Shown in pieces: positions 36,601 through 49,166 of a DNA stretch of 64,000 nucleotides (position 1 is the first letter of the stretch; each line of letters starts with the position of its first letter). A program made the translations under genes and the position numbers. Under the pieces are notes generated by a model, which saw only the letters and a list, made by a program, of their open reading frames with translations, made no database searches and was not told where the DNA came from. The stretch is from Epiperipatus broadwayi (taxonomy: Eukaryota; Onychophora; Udeonychophora; Euonychophora; Peripatidae), in contig JAQFVV010000351.1 in NCBI GenBank assembly GCA_028023455.1, forward strand, positions 684,001-748,000. Direction: 5' to 3'.

Positions 36601-38845
36601 TCCTTTCTTTCTGTGTATTGAAGTATTTTGATAGGAGTAGATTAAATCATCCAGTTTTGATATTTGGTATTATGAATTAAAGTATATGAAGTCAAGTATA
36701 TTATCCCCCTGATTATTTGGTGAAGAGATGTATTCCCACCAGTTTATTTAGTCTCAGAAGTAGACTTGGAAGTTATTGTGTTAATATTTATCTGATTTGA
36801 ATTGTAAAAATCTTTTATCCCCATGTAGTTATGAATGTTTTTCCAGCTTATACTATAGCCAAGTGCCATATAATTTATTGATAAAAAGAAGAATAAAGGC
36901 AGAATAGATTTTCTTACAAAACAGCTGTAATAAAGTTAGTGACTAAAGCTTCATTGACCATTGCATTTGTCCGTATTATGATCATATTGTAACGTCATAA
37001 GCAAACCGATTAGATTGATTAGAATTAATTATTTATTTATTCTTTGACACACAGCATAATACAGACTCATACATAAAGTGTTAATTTGAAAGATATAAGA
37101 AATCCATCAGTAATGTACAACTTTAATTATTATTTTAAAACATTTTATAGTGATCATTTAGGTTTCATATCATTAATTTTTATCATTCAGTCATCATTTG
37201 ATTAAGTAAGCAAGCAAAGATAAAAGACAGTTAATGAATAGAATTATTTACTTCTATTTTGGAAAAATAAAACCATAGTTATTTAATAGAATATGTTATT
37301 TCAATGTTGCAAAGGCAAATATATTTAATTACTGGAATTATTTAATTCATTTTTTGCAAGATATAATTTGGTAAGAATGTGTTTCATTAATGGAACTATT
37401 AATTTTATTTTGCAAAACCTATTTTGATATTATTCTTAGGTTTCAAACCCCTTTACTTTAGTTATAGTTACTGTGCATTTGAAGTAAAATGCAAAATTTT
37501 AATTTTACTTTATAGTGTAATGAAGATATTTAATCCATGTTGTTTGTCATAGTTTTATTAAGTTAATTAATAATTAAGTGCTATAAAGCAAAATGTTGAA
37601 CACAAGATAAATTTTATAGTTGATTACTAAAAGTATAAGATTATATTTCTTCACTGTACAGGTTTATCAGAAGTAACTGATAACTAAAACCATTTGTTTT
37701 ATAGTAAATATGTGAATTTTATTTTGGTTCATTATTTAATAAGAATATAAGGTGTTTCACAAATCTATCAGTATGTTTTGATAGATATAATGTATTAGAT
37801 GTGAAATTTAAGAAATCATCTTGTGTTACAATTTTATGAAAATTGTAACTAATGATGCTAAGTGCATTTAAAATTTGTACTCATACCAATAAGAAAAGAT
37901 TAAATGTTTGATTAACTATTTTTTTTATTTATTTTGTTAATAAATATTTTATTATTTAAAATTGAATTTAGAAGTCTTCTTTGCCATTCATTCGTTGTTT
38001 CATATTTCCACACATGCTCACACATTTATTTTATTTAATGTAATATAATTGTATTTTTATTTAATTATGATAAACATCCAGATATGATGATATTGATTTC
38101 CTTGATCCAAACACTGTATGAGATGCCAATTATCTACTGATTGTCTTAAAAGGTTTTATTATTTAGTAGTTGTTTAGATGATGAATTGAAATCAAAATGT
38201 GCCCTATTTTTTTCATTATCTAACTGCCATTATTTAGTTAGAGTATTGCTTGGTTTATATTATTGTTTTCATAATATTAAATAATAGTTATTGAGAGATA
38301 GAGATTTTAGATTAAGCCATACCATCAGTTAATTCCCTGAGATCTTTAATATTTAATTCAGATCAAATAATAAATTCAGTTAATTAGATTAGTGTTTAAT
38401 TAAAAATTTAGTAATGATAGGTTTAGTTTAAGTTAAGATCCAGTTTGTTATACATTATAGTTTTTAAATATTATATTTTAGTTATTAGTTTAATTTTCTA
38501 ATATGGTAGAGGTTGTTCAATGCATGTGGATGATGGGAGGAGGTGAAATATAGATTATAAATTAGTTAATTTTAGCTAGAAGAATTTTACCAATTTAATT
38601 TGTTTAGTATAGAATTGATAGATGTTTATTCCTATTAATTATAATATTTTCTCCCACATCTAATGTACATTGTACACCTCATACACCTCTGTATCCCTCA
38701 ACTGAGCTAGGTTATGGTGAAACTTTAATTAAGAGCCTCTTAAGTAATTTTAAAATAAAGTTAGTTCGATAATTTATTCTATGTTTGATAGAATTGGCGC
38801 CCCCGGATATTTGTTAGTGATGGTGATCGGTGGTGAGGGGTTACA
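33655..38845. mobile_element. Large (TA)n-bounded repeat B, about 5.2 kb
   Basis: The left edge is TATATATATAT then TGTGACCTTCTGG; the right edge is GGTGAGGGGTTACA then ATATATATATATAT. The ends therefore read TGTGACC...GGTTACA, matching blocks A and C. Two phrases near the ends, TTTGGCACCAGAAAT (33672) and ATTGGCGCCCCCGGAT (38793), resemble tRNA primer-binding sites of LTR retrotransposons and resemble each other, each followed by ATATTTGT and GTGAT. Orientation relative to A and C is uncertain; weak internal similarity suggests the opposite strand. No intact gene was recognised. Confidence 0.35.
34798..35253 (+). other. Unrecognised 151-codon open frame
   Basis: This is the longest non-homopolymer open frame in the window. 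Residues about 45-65 are hydrophobic (FSFLSFNHIINGIIAMCIIY), followed by a basic stretch (KFHANCKRKFKNIHKNY) and a basic end (LLKRKKYKIKYVIEC). Codons are almost all A/T-ending. One membrane segment is possible. In DNA this AT-rich a 151-codon frame can arise by chance. It lies inside block B and could belong to that element. I do not recognise it. Confidence 0.2.
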
Positions 38846-39615
38846 ATATATATATATATTATACCATCTAGGTTCATTGCTTAATATGTACTTTTTTAAT
38901 TTCTTTTTAAGTCATTCACTTATTGTTTAATGGGATTATTAATTATTAAATAGGCTAATTGATGTCTTTTTTGATTTCATTCTACCATATCTAATTTGAA
39001 ATCATTAATTTGTTTCTAAAAATGTATTGGTTTTGATGAGATTTATAATAATATTTTGTCTGGTTTTAGTTTATTATAAACATTTTGAAATATAAAAGCT
39101 ATTTGCAGTTTGCTTTCTTTTATTTTTTTTTGAAAATAAAGAAGTAATACTATATTATAACGTATTAATCAAAATTAAAAGTATTTATAGATTTAAAAAG
39201 AAGACCTGTATATGTTTTGATTTTAATTAAAGAACGATGTAATGCTTATTTATATATTTTGATAATGATAGGTTTTATTCGAAATAACAGATAACATTCT
39301 TATATGTGTGCATATATTGATTTAAAAATTACAAACCTTGTAAGGATGACGTTTATAATGTATTATTTGCGATAATTACTTTGAAACTAAGACATTTAAA
39401 AGTCATTATTATCATTTTGTTTGTTAAAGTCTAAAAAGAACTTATAAAAATGCTGACTTTGTTCGATAACTCAATACTAACTCAGTAATACTAAAAAAAA
39501 TGAATTTGACTGTATCTATAAAGATTATTTGATTATCAGCTATGTCAATCCCATAGATAATATAAATAACTATGCATTTACTTAAAAATCCCTTGTTATT
39601 TTTGTTCTATTTGTA
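38846..39615. other. AT-rich DNA, nothing recognised
   Basis: TA repeats adjoin block B up to about 38862. No gene or repeat copy was found beyond that. Confidence 0.5.
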
Positions 39616-39765
39616 TATATATACAGCGCCGGCGCTGGGTACTAGGCGCCCGCATGCAAATTTGATTTTGGTGCCCCTGTCAATATGTATGTTTACTAAG
39701 GTGACCCGACCGTGTCCCGTGGCATTTTAAAAAAGTCATGATTTTTAGAAAGAATGCACGATGTA

Positions 39766-39793
39766 ATGCTATTTTTGATATCAAAAATAGCAT
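39766..39793. repeat. Perfect 28-bp palindrome
   Basis: ATGCTATTTTTGAT is followed at once by its exact reverse complement, with no loop. It lies inside the hAT element 39624-40414. Confidence 0.9.
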
Positions 39794-39803
39794 AAAATTG
39801 ATT

Positions 39804-39860
39804 GTTAAATTATATATTATTTCATACAAACGGTTTGTATGAAATAATATATAATTTAAC
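39804..39860. repeat. Perfect palindrome, 28-bp arms, 1-base centre
   Basis: The arms 39804-39831 and 39833-39860 are exact inverted copies (left arm starts GTTAAATTATATATTATTTC) around a single G at 39832. It lies 10 bases from the preceding palindrome, inside the same hAT element. Confidence 0.92.
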
Positions 39861-40026
39861 ACGGCAAATTTAGATTTTTTTTTTTTTAAAAATTTCGTAT
39901 TTATTATTTGCGTCACTGTCTGTTTTTAACAAACATGATCTAATATATATATATATGCATATACATACATAAGTTCTAATTTATAATACTTTTAGTGTGT
40001 GTTTATTTATATATTTGCTAGCAGAA

Positions 40027-40052
40027 ACTGCTTATAGTAAACTATAAGCAGT
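40027..40052. repeat. Perfect 12-bp stem hairpin
   Basis: ACTGCTTATAGT, AA, ACTATAAGCAGT. It lies inside the hAT element 39624-40414. Confidence 0.85.
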
Positions 40053-40483
40053 ACTATATATATATAAACATTACAATATGAAATTTGTAATATAATAAAC
40101 TTTATGTTTAGTTTATTGTTCATGATAAATAATAGATTTGATTGTTTTATATTTTTAATATTAAGCAGAGCTTGTGTGCAGGCCTGCTTGTGTGTGTCAT
40201 TTAATAAGATATAATATGACTTCATATGATTTTCAATAATCTACTCTCAATAATTTTTGTAAATAAACATTTGAGAATAATATTCTTCAAATGTGAGTAT
40301 TTTTGTTAGTAGAGTTTTAATTTCTCAGGGATGACGCCTTCTTTTTCAGATGCTAATCTCTCAGTGATGGCGCCTCCTTCTGCCAGCGCTGCATGCCCGC
40401 TTCCGCCGGCCCTGTATATATATATATTTGCTTATTTCAATAGATCTGTATTTTTTTTGATAAACCTTTTTTTTTTAAACTCC

Positions 40484-40608
40484 AAGTACATATTTCTATT
40501 AAGCGTTGTTAGCCGAGAGTCATCGCACCTGCCTTGCAAGCAAGTAGTTGGTTGCAGGTGTGGGTTCGCGTCCCGGCCGATGCTATGACATATGAAGTAC
40601 ATATTTCT
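40484..40608 (+). mobile_element. tRNA-derived SINE with 14-bp TSD
   Basis: The insert is 40498-40594. It starts GCGTTGTTAGCCGAGAGTC (40503, A-box-like), has a core CCTGCCTTGCAAGCAAG, a B box GTGGGTTCGCGTCCC, and ends CCGATGC near 40583. AAGTACATATTTCT flanks both sides exactly (40484-40497 and 40595-40608). Between the anticodon-like stem and the B box are about 10 extra bases, apparently a local duplication (TTGCAAG / TTGCAGG). It is related to the SINE at 24935-25031. It lies 75 bases right of the hAT element. Confidence 0.87.
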
Positions 40609-43470
40609 AAACATGTTTGTTGCAAAACTATATAATATGAATAACTAAAGAGTAATTTTGATATTTGCTTCTAGAACAACAGATATATAAACTTAGGCTT
40701 TTGAAATAACAACAAGAGAAAATATATTACCATAGTATTTTGGGTACTTGTGTATAATTCAACCGATGATGTTTTTGACTTACCGATTTCCCTTCCGGTA
40801 GACATCGATATTTTATTGAATTGAAAAGATTATTTTATTAAGAAAATGCTAAAACTTTGAAACAAAAAAAGAGGAAAAATAAAAATGTTTACTAAAAAAA
40901 AAAAAAAATTAGAATCCAATTAATTTAGAAAATAAATAAAACCTTATAATAATCTATATCTGTATTTTACATCCTTAACCCCATCTATTGGAATCGTTTT
41001 AAATTATAAAATGTTGATAAATCTTTACTTTAAACCTATATCATATCTATTCCATACAGTGCCTACATTTATTTAATACTCTAATGGATAAAATATGTAC
41101 TTCAAATGAAAATTATAATGCCAGAAATATGAAATAAACCACCCATAGAACTTAATACCTATTGATAATGATACTTTTATATACATATGTTATAAATTTT
41201 AAACTACAAAAATACAAAGAATAGTGTATTATTTAGTAATAATCATATAAAAGGGATTAATGTGCTTAAATGCTCAGCTGGAAATTAATATTTGACAGTT
41301 CAATGGAATAAACTTCAATTATTATTTTGTGTTGTGTGACTGTTTCTTTATATCCATTGGGTATTTTAATGGATTATATTTAAATTTCATGAAAGAAATC
41401 TAAAGTGCAATAGGACCTTGGATAACAAATATTTTATTATTATACAGGTGATTTAATTTCATTTGAAATTTATTAATATATTAGTACTTAAAAAGTTAAT
41501 TCAATGTATGTTTGTATGAGGTCAAATATACATATTCTTAATCTGAGGAACATTACAGTAATTATTTAGAACGTACCACTAATAATTAAATAGGTTTTAT
41601 CAGATAACTTGATTAGATTTTTCTTAATAGCCTTATGAAGAATAAGTCACAACAAATTAAGGTTTATTATGTAATTTCATTCTTTTTTAACAAAGTTCAA
41701 TTCAAATGTATGTTTTCTTCTGATTTTATAGGAAGTATTTTAATTGGCACCACCTATTGGTATAAACATGCAACACAATTTCTTAAGTTTATTTGTCTGT
41801 TATTATTATTTATTGTGAATAAATTGTCGTTATTATTTTATTAATTTGGAAGTTATGAATCTCATTTACTTTAATAATTTAAATATAAAAACCAGAACTT
41901 ATATTTAAAAAACATCGGTAAATGAATTTTGACTACTGAGTAATATAAACATTATTATTATACATTCATTTTATTTGATTAATATTATTTGAGTCCTTAC
42001 CTTTTAATTTATAAGACATATACAAAAGCTAATATTCTTTATTATTTTATTCTATTTAGATTGTATTGATATGAATTAGGAATTTAAAACCAGGGCATAT
42101 AAATAAAAAAATTTCAATTAATTTGCCTCAATATTTTTTTTACATTATAAATTTTGAATTTTGATTTGATTCTAGTAGAGTCTCTATCTCTTCGGCATTC
42201 TGCACTGATAATTTTGTTGGCTCAATTCATAAGACTTACCAAAGAGTTTTTTTGTATTTCATTTAATTCAACTTATGCAATAAGTTGGTATCTTAATTTA
42301 AGTACAAAAAATATTATTCCCATTGCTCCCATTTATACATATATATATAAATTTTATAGCAAGTGTGTATTCAGGTTTTATTTCAAACTTATCTTCTAGA
42401 ATGATGACTTTAATTTTGATTGGATGATGAAACCCATCTTTTCTGAGTACCCTGGCCATAATATTCCTCCTTGGATATACAAATATTTGGCCTTATATGA
42501 AGCAGGAAAACTAATTCTTTAATAGATCTGCCCCCAGAAAATCGTAATCAAGTTTCTGTCTGTTCCTGAAACAAAATTAATACAGCTACCAAAAATCTCT
42601 ATATACTGATGGTAGTGCTTAAACTTGCCATGTCCTCAGGTTAGAATTAAAATGTATGTCAGAAATTACTTTCAAAACAAATCAGAATTTTTTAAAAATA
42701 TAATTACTGCATTAAATAAGAAAGACATGCCAGTTTTTTTGTTTAATCTTCATAACATATATGTGTATATAATATTTAATACAAGTAAGAGTGTATATAC
42801 ATATCATAAATTATTTTATAAAAATATACTTGATTCATAACATATATAAATACAAGTATATAAATTATTTTATAATAAAACTGATCAAAAATTAGTTTTA
42901 ACATCAATAATAACGGCAGTAACTTAGCTATCAATTTAAACTTTAAGTTGTTGTTAAATAATTATTAGGATAATTTAACGCTTTGTAGAATAAAGAGAAC
43001 ATTAAAAAGCTTTTTATTAAAGTTGACCTTTCAAGCAGCTCAGCTGTTTTTAATCTTGGGTAACTAGGATTAAGTGCAGTTCTTAGTTTTAGAAATGGCT
43101 TTTTTAATTCTTCTTCAATTTATTATTTAAAACGGTTTGCTTAAATATGCCAACACTTTAACTGACTAAATTATGTGAAACAATGTAGTTTTTAAAAATA
43201 ATTATTCTTTTGTTTTTATTATTTAAGGCTGATAAATTTTCTATACATATGAGTGTAGAAACTTTTTCTTATTAATTTTATATATACATATGTGCGAAAC
43301 TATTTTTATCGTCTAGTTGAAATATATATTTTTTAGAAAAAATTCAGAACTTTATTAATACAATTGTTAATGCATTCAACTGTTACTAATACCACACTGT
43401 ATGGTATGAAACACAATGTTTTGAGTGGTATTATTTTTCTCACTTTATCAAATATTGCTGGTCAGAACCG
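40609..43470. other. AT-rich DNA, nothing recognised
   Basis: This is about 2.9 kb without a recognisable gene. Several 69-85-codon open frames (41635, 42154, 42625) are hydrophobic, AT-codon-driven and resemble nothing known. The small hairpin-like phrase TTACCGATTTCCCTTCCGGTAG at 40781-40802 is noted only. Confidence 0.4.
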
Positions 43471-43473
43471 TGA

Positions 43474-43561
43474 CAGTTAGCATGGGAATTAAACTTATTA
43501 CATTCATTTTCATAAATATTGAATCTAAAGTGATACTCTAACCAATTAGGTTATTTGGGCA
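43474..43561 (-). repeat. Worn tRNA-derived SINE
   Basis: Read on the minus strand from 43561: GCCCAAATAACCTAATTGGTTAG is A-box-like (TAGNNCAGTTGGTTAGAG in tRNAs), followed by AGTATCACTTTAGATTC. About 40 bases further is AGTTTAATTCCCATGC, a worn B box (consensus GGTTCGAATCCC). No TSD was found. It is more diverged than the SINEs at 24935 and 40498. Confidence 0.5.
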
Positions 43562-43872
43562 AAGGCTAGATAGAACAATTTAGTTACTTAGAATGTCACC
43601 TTAAATTCTTTTGTAACAGATCTAAAAGTACTGATTCAATTTCTGTCCTGTCTTTTACTGCCTAGGCCAGGACAATACTGGAAGAAAAGAGTCTACAATT
43701 TATACGCTTAATTCATTTTCTTAATAATAATCTTGAAATTTTTTCTTCCATATCTTTTTATTAATTTATCAATTTCTCATTTCTTTCTTAACTCCATTTT
43801 TTAAAATAATCTCAATATTTTTATTAAAAAACGATAGATCAAATACATATAATTAACGAAATATATATATAT

Positions 43873-46800
43873 TGTACCCTTACTTAAATAAATCTAAAAA
43901 TTGATTTTCTAGCTAACTAGGATATAACTATATTATACCTCAACAATGACTATTAAAACAATTAAGATTAAGACTACCTCAACAATGACTATTAAAGCAA
44001 TTAAGATTAAGACTAGCTCAAGATACATTACTAATATACAATATATAATAAAAATCAATATTTTCTAATAATGAAATATAAGAAATGTATTAAAGTAAAA
44101 TATAATAACACTTAGGTTCACAATAAATAATTATGTTTCTAACTATCTTCAACTCCTTTATTTTGCTAATAAATTTAATTTATAACTAGCTCATTATTAT
44201 AAATAAAATATGGTTCGATTAAAATAACAAATATAATTATGAAACTCTTTATGTGAGACATTCAGCAAAGTACAATGAATTAAATATACTGGATACACTC
44301 CCAATGGCATAAGAATATTATTCACTAAATTCACATAAGAAAACTATTACATAATACTCTCATGTCTTTAAACACACATAATATTTCTAACATAAAAGAT
44401 TTATAAAATTATTATAGTAATGATAATAAAATAATTACTACTCCTTTAATGAAAAATTTATTAACATCAACTAAAAATTCTTGCTCATCATCTTTTAAAA
44501 CAACTTTTACAATTATTTTAAACATAATAATCTCAAGTTCACTACTAATAATAAAAATAAATACATTAAAACCATGTACTTAAATATAATGAAGGATTTT
44601 ACATAATATCTAACTACTCTTACAAAATAACAACAACAATAAGAAACTAAGATAACTTAATGGTTCTTAACATTAAATGTATTTAATAATCAGTGCTTAG
44701 CAATAAAACATAAATAAAATAATAAGATTCTAAGTAAACATTATACAATCTTTATTTTATATGGCATTCTTAAAATATAATATATTTGAATATAGTGGCA
44801 ATATTTAGTATCTCAAATCGGTGTTGGATCATTTAAAGTAACCACCAATGATCATATCTTCTACAATAATAATACTAATAATCATATACTTTATTACTTA
44901 ATGAAATATAATAGAAATAATATTTAAACAATCTTTATAAATCTTGTGCAAAATAGGTAATGTTTAAAATCATTAATTTCTAAGGATCATGCATGTGGAA
45001 TGAAAAATCAAATGAATAACACACAGACAAATCAAAACTCAACTAGATAGTAATTTTAAGATAATTAACAATTTTATTATAATTAAACAACATTATAGCT
45101 ATTACAATAAGGTTATAAAATAAAAACAAATATTTACAAACAGTAACATAAAGATTGACATTATCTAAAATTAAAATATTTATACAACAAAATTTTTCAC
45201 AAGTAAATAAAATAAATGTAGGATAACCTTCATTCTGGCCACTTCAAATAAAATAAAATTTTACAGAAATACATCCTTATTTAATAAAACAATAGTATTC
45301 TATTGTTTTTGTAGTGGAAAATAATTAAAAGAAATCTCTAAAAAACTAATGCTACCTTTATACTATTATAAAAATATATTTATTATAATGTAGTTCTTAA
45401 ATATAAGTGTAAATGTAAAATATACCTATCTAAACTCAACAAATAAAAATAATTTCAAAAAATTATTGAAAATACTTACTTTGCAGATCAGCAAAGCATC
45501 ATCTTAGCATTTTAATACAAACTGATATTCCAATAACAGAAAATTTAAATAAAAAAATATGAATATTTCTCTCTGCAAATTAAATACTTATGCAAAAAGA
45601 TGCTTGAAATATAATTTCATGGGATCTCTTTATTTTAAATAAGTTTATCTTTTTATAAAAATTTAAAAAAAATTAATAAATTATATTGCTTTACTTTTTA
45701 TATTTTTATATTTTTGCATTCATCACAGCATTCAAATCATTTTCATTATTCTCGCTTTCATCCCAATTCAAATATGCATTCACTTAAGTTAAATGATGTA
45801 TAATGCTTGGGAAATATTGATCTTTCCTCTCCTATTTTATATACTATGACAAGCATCAAATATTTTAATATCATTTTTTCTAGAAAATTTTATATGTCTC
45901 ATCTTGCCTTCGCATAAACTATTGACTTCTAACCGTTTAACCATTACCTTACCATCTTATAAAACAATCCACTACAATGTGATTTCTGAGATGATAGAAA
46001 GCAGTTATATTGTAGGGTATGGAATAATAACAATAATAACTTAACCAAGTAAAAAATATCATCATGGACACAGTGCAAAATAATAGGTTTGTATTTATCA
46101 GGCTCCTAAAAAAATCCATATTATGACTTTATTCTAGCTCTTATTGACTATAAGGGAATGCAACTGTCCATGGAAAAATAATATATAGCCCTTTGTTACC
46201 TGTATATTTCATAAATTCAAAGTGTGACAATATAGCTCACACATAACAATTTTTCAAAAACTTATCTCTAAACACCTAGGATTTTATATAAAAATTACTC
46301 TTCCGACGACCATCCTATATCTTCCACACTGAATAACTCTATTAATATCATAAAATATAGAAAACACATTCGAAAATAATTTCCAAATAACATTACTTAA
46401 AATCAACAATGGTCTAAATTCATTTCAAGATGGTTTTAAAAAGTTTTTCAAGCACAAATGATTTTAATAGCACGTACATTGTTATTATATATTTATTCAT
46501 TTGTTGTTACTTTATATAATTTAGAGATCACTATTACTGTATTTCTCTGTATTTCAACAGACAACATTTATAAATATAACACATTAATAACTTAACAGTA
46601 TGCATATTCAAACATTTATGATAAACAATTTTTTATTTCTAAAAATATCCTTAGATATTTCAAAATTGTCACTTGCAGTCATTTTTTATTATAAAATACA
46701 TACAATGATAATTATATCAACAGTCTGCTTAATATAAAGTATTACTTTTAAAATATAACATTTTAAAATTTATTAAGCAAATGCAATGTAAATGATAAAC

Positions 46801-49166
46801 AAAATTACCTATGATCTCAATAATTATTGAAATCATGTAATGGCAATCCATTTGTTTGACCACACATTCAAACAAATTATGATTATTAATTACCAGATAG
46901 AAAATTAATTTCTGATAAACCCATTTTTCTTTATTTAATGTAATAATAGTAAAAAACTAATCTATTTTAAGATCAATTGGTAAAATGCAGGTTAGTGTTT
47001 AATGAAACACTACCATTCTACAATACTAATGCTAGACTAAAAAAAATAATGAGAAAATTTTAAAAGTTATGTAACTTTTTTCTACTTGTAAGTTGAATGT
47101 GCCTCAGCAATCTTCATCCCTTATCTAGTTATGCATAGAAAGTTCTGAACAAAATCATACTCTTCTCGGGTAAAATCTAGGAAAAATATTGAGCATCCTG
47201 AAAAGATAAATGTTTATTCTCAGTCCTTTCTGAAAATCTAATCTAGGCACACAATAACTCCATAAAGCAATAATTTAAGAATCCATTGTTATGTAAAATA
47301 AGACACATATTTTTATTAATTCCCACTGTTATATATAACAAACATATCATGATAAATATAACACATCCAATATTTGCATTTGCATTGGTCAAAATATTGG
47401 TAAAACATTGTATAACAAAAATTATTCATTTATTTCATTCTTTCAGCAGATACTTATTTTATGAACTTAAGGTAAATATTTCTTTCTTTAAAATATTCAA
47501 GACCTTTGTCCTTAAGATGTATATATTTCAACTAGTTATTTTTCAGATAAAATGACTGTTATATCATCCAAACATTAAATAACTGAAATAATATAAATCT
47601 TTTAAACAGATGTACTACAGTTCATTTATTTTAGATAAAATCATTTCAAAGCATATAGTTTATTCACTGATTTTTTTTCAATAATAAATCCTTTTAAAAA
47701 CATAAAACATTCAATGATTATTTTTTCTCAACTTTTCTTCAAATACATCATTCTCAAATGTAAAATTCATTTAGATTAAGCTTTAAAAATAAATTAAATG
47801 TAAGTTGCATTATTAGCATTCATATAACAGTTATTTGGGCACATAATAAAAATATTTTTAATCTAATTTGTAACTTAAATACAGAGTATTAACTTTTCTT
47901 TTTCTCAAACTTAACAGCATTATACAAATTATTTTTCATAAATATTCATTACCCTTCTATTGACTTAAGTTTCCTTGACAAATTAGTTTCATTATAATAG
48001 GACAAAGACATTAAAATTAAATGTTCATTCATCTAAGCATATTGGTTTTATAAAATTTAAATTCCTTACATAAATCTCCTGTCTCATTGTAAAGTATTCT
48101 TTGGCATTTGATGTACATTGCCCCACATTCAAATGACTATTACTGCCTTCCATAAAAATCATTGTAGTTTTAAATTAAGTTTCAAGCAGAATCCTCTGAT
48201 AGGAAAGTTTTATGTTTATTCAATCACTATTTAACATAGTTATTAAAATTATACTTTAATACCTTTCAGAGAAATAATAATAATTAAAAAAATTACTACT
48301 GTCACAATAAAAAAAATATTAGTTATAAATTTCAAACTAAACTGTACTTTTTACTTTTTTATTTTCACTGTATAGACAGGATTAAATTTTTGCTTTTATA
48401 GTGGCCTAATCTAGTGATTTCATTGTTTAATTCTGCTTGTAAAATACTCGTTAATTTACATAACTAAATCAATATTACTTTTAAAATTAAGCCCTAAAAT
48501 TATGAATCATCATTTTTTTAAGTATTGCATTGAATTATTTATCAGTTATAAATAATGAATACTTTATTAAAGTAATTTATCTTTATTTAAACAATCTAAA
48601 TATTTTAATGACCCTAAAATTGATTTTAAAACAAAATAATAACAATTTCTAATTATTACTTTTATTTTGTTATCTCTATCTCTAATACTTGCTACATTTT
48701 ATTATGTCAAATTTTTTAACATGCTAGAAATCAATGTTTTCCTTTTTAAACTCTTGAAAGCTCACACAAACACCTTAGACCATGTGATATTTTCAGAATA
48801 GTCTAGATTAATATTAAATTAATTATCATTTAAATAATATTTTTAATAAAATAATTATTTTAAAAATATTATTTAAGATATTTACTAGTAAAACTAAACA
48901 TATTATTATAGTATCTGTTGAATATAATAACTAAACATTAATTTTATCTTTAAAATACCATATTATATTATTTTTATTACTTAATTATCTTAAAATGACT
49001 CTACACTATATAATATCTTTACTGACTCCTATTTACTAAGTATGAATTCTAATTGCATATAACATCATAATTACATATTAGAAAATTACCTAAATTTGAT
49101 TTTTTTCAAAAAAATAACTACATTTCAAATCCTACCTAAACTATCTGTAACAATTATAAGGGTACA
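43873..49166. mobile_element. Large (TA)n-bounded repeat C, about 5.3 kb
   Basis: The left edge is ATATATATATAT then TGTACCCTTA; the right edge is TAAGGGTACA then CTATATATAT, so the terminal decamer TGTACCCTTA is inverted exactly at the other end. It is homologous to block A in the same orientation over at least 2.3 kb, by the anchors given there. A further pair is CTGTCCAAATAAAA at 29762 with CTGTCCATGGAAAA at 46163. No intact gene was found; open frames such as 47286-47555 look like chance. Internal direct LTRs were not found. Confidence 0.5.
43937..44014 (+). repeat. Two tandem 39-bp units
   Basis: ACCTCAACAATGACTATTAA and the following 19 bases occur at 43937-43975 and again at 43976-44014, with one mismatch. 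The duplication is recent compared with the decay of block C around it. Confidence 0.9.

Larger units (their letters stand above)
39616..40422. mobile_element. Non-autonomous hAT element with internal palindromes
   Basis: The element is 39624-40414 (791 bp). The left end is CAGCGCCGGCGCTGGG; the right end read in reverse is CAGGGCCGGCGGAAGC. Both ends share a GC-rich subterminal part containing CGCATGC or GCATGC. The octamer TATATATA flanks both sides (39616-39623 and 40415-40422), matching the hAT 8-bp rule, although a TA-repeat target makes that less decisive. CAGGGCCGGCG is a common hAT terminus in invertebrates. Inside are three strong palindromes (39766-39793, 39804-39860, 40027-40052). 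No transposase is present. The open frames within it are by-products of the palindromes and the GC-rich ends. Confidence 0.82.

Noticed and set aside
40503-40583. A functional tRNA gene with UGC anticodon
   Set aside because: About 10 extra bases disrupt the variable region, the anticodon stem has a mismatch, and a 14-bp TSD marks it as a SINE.
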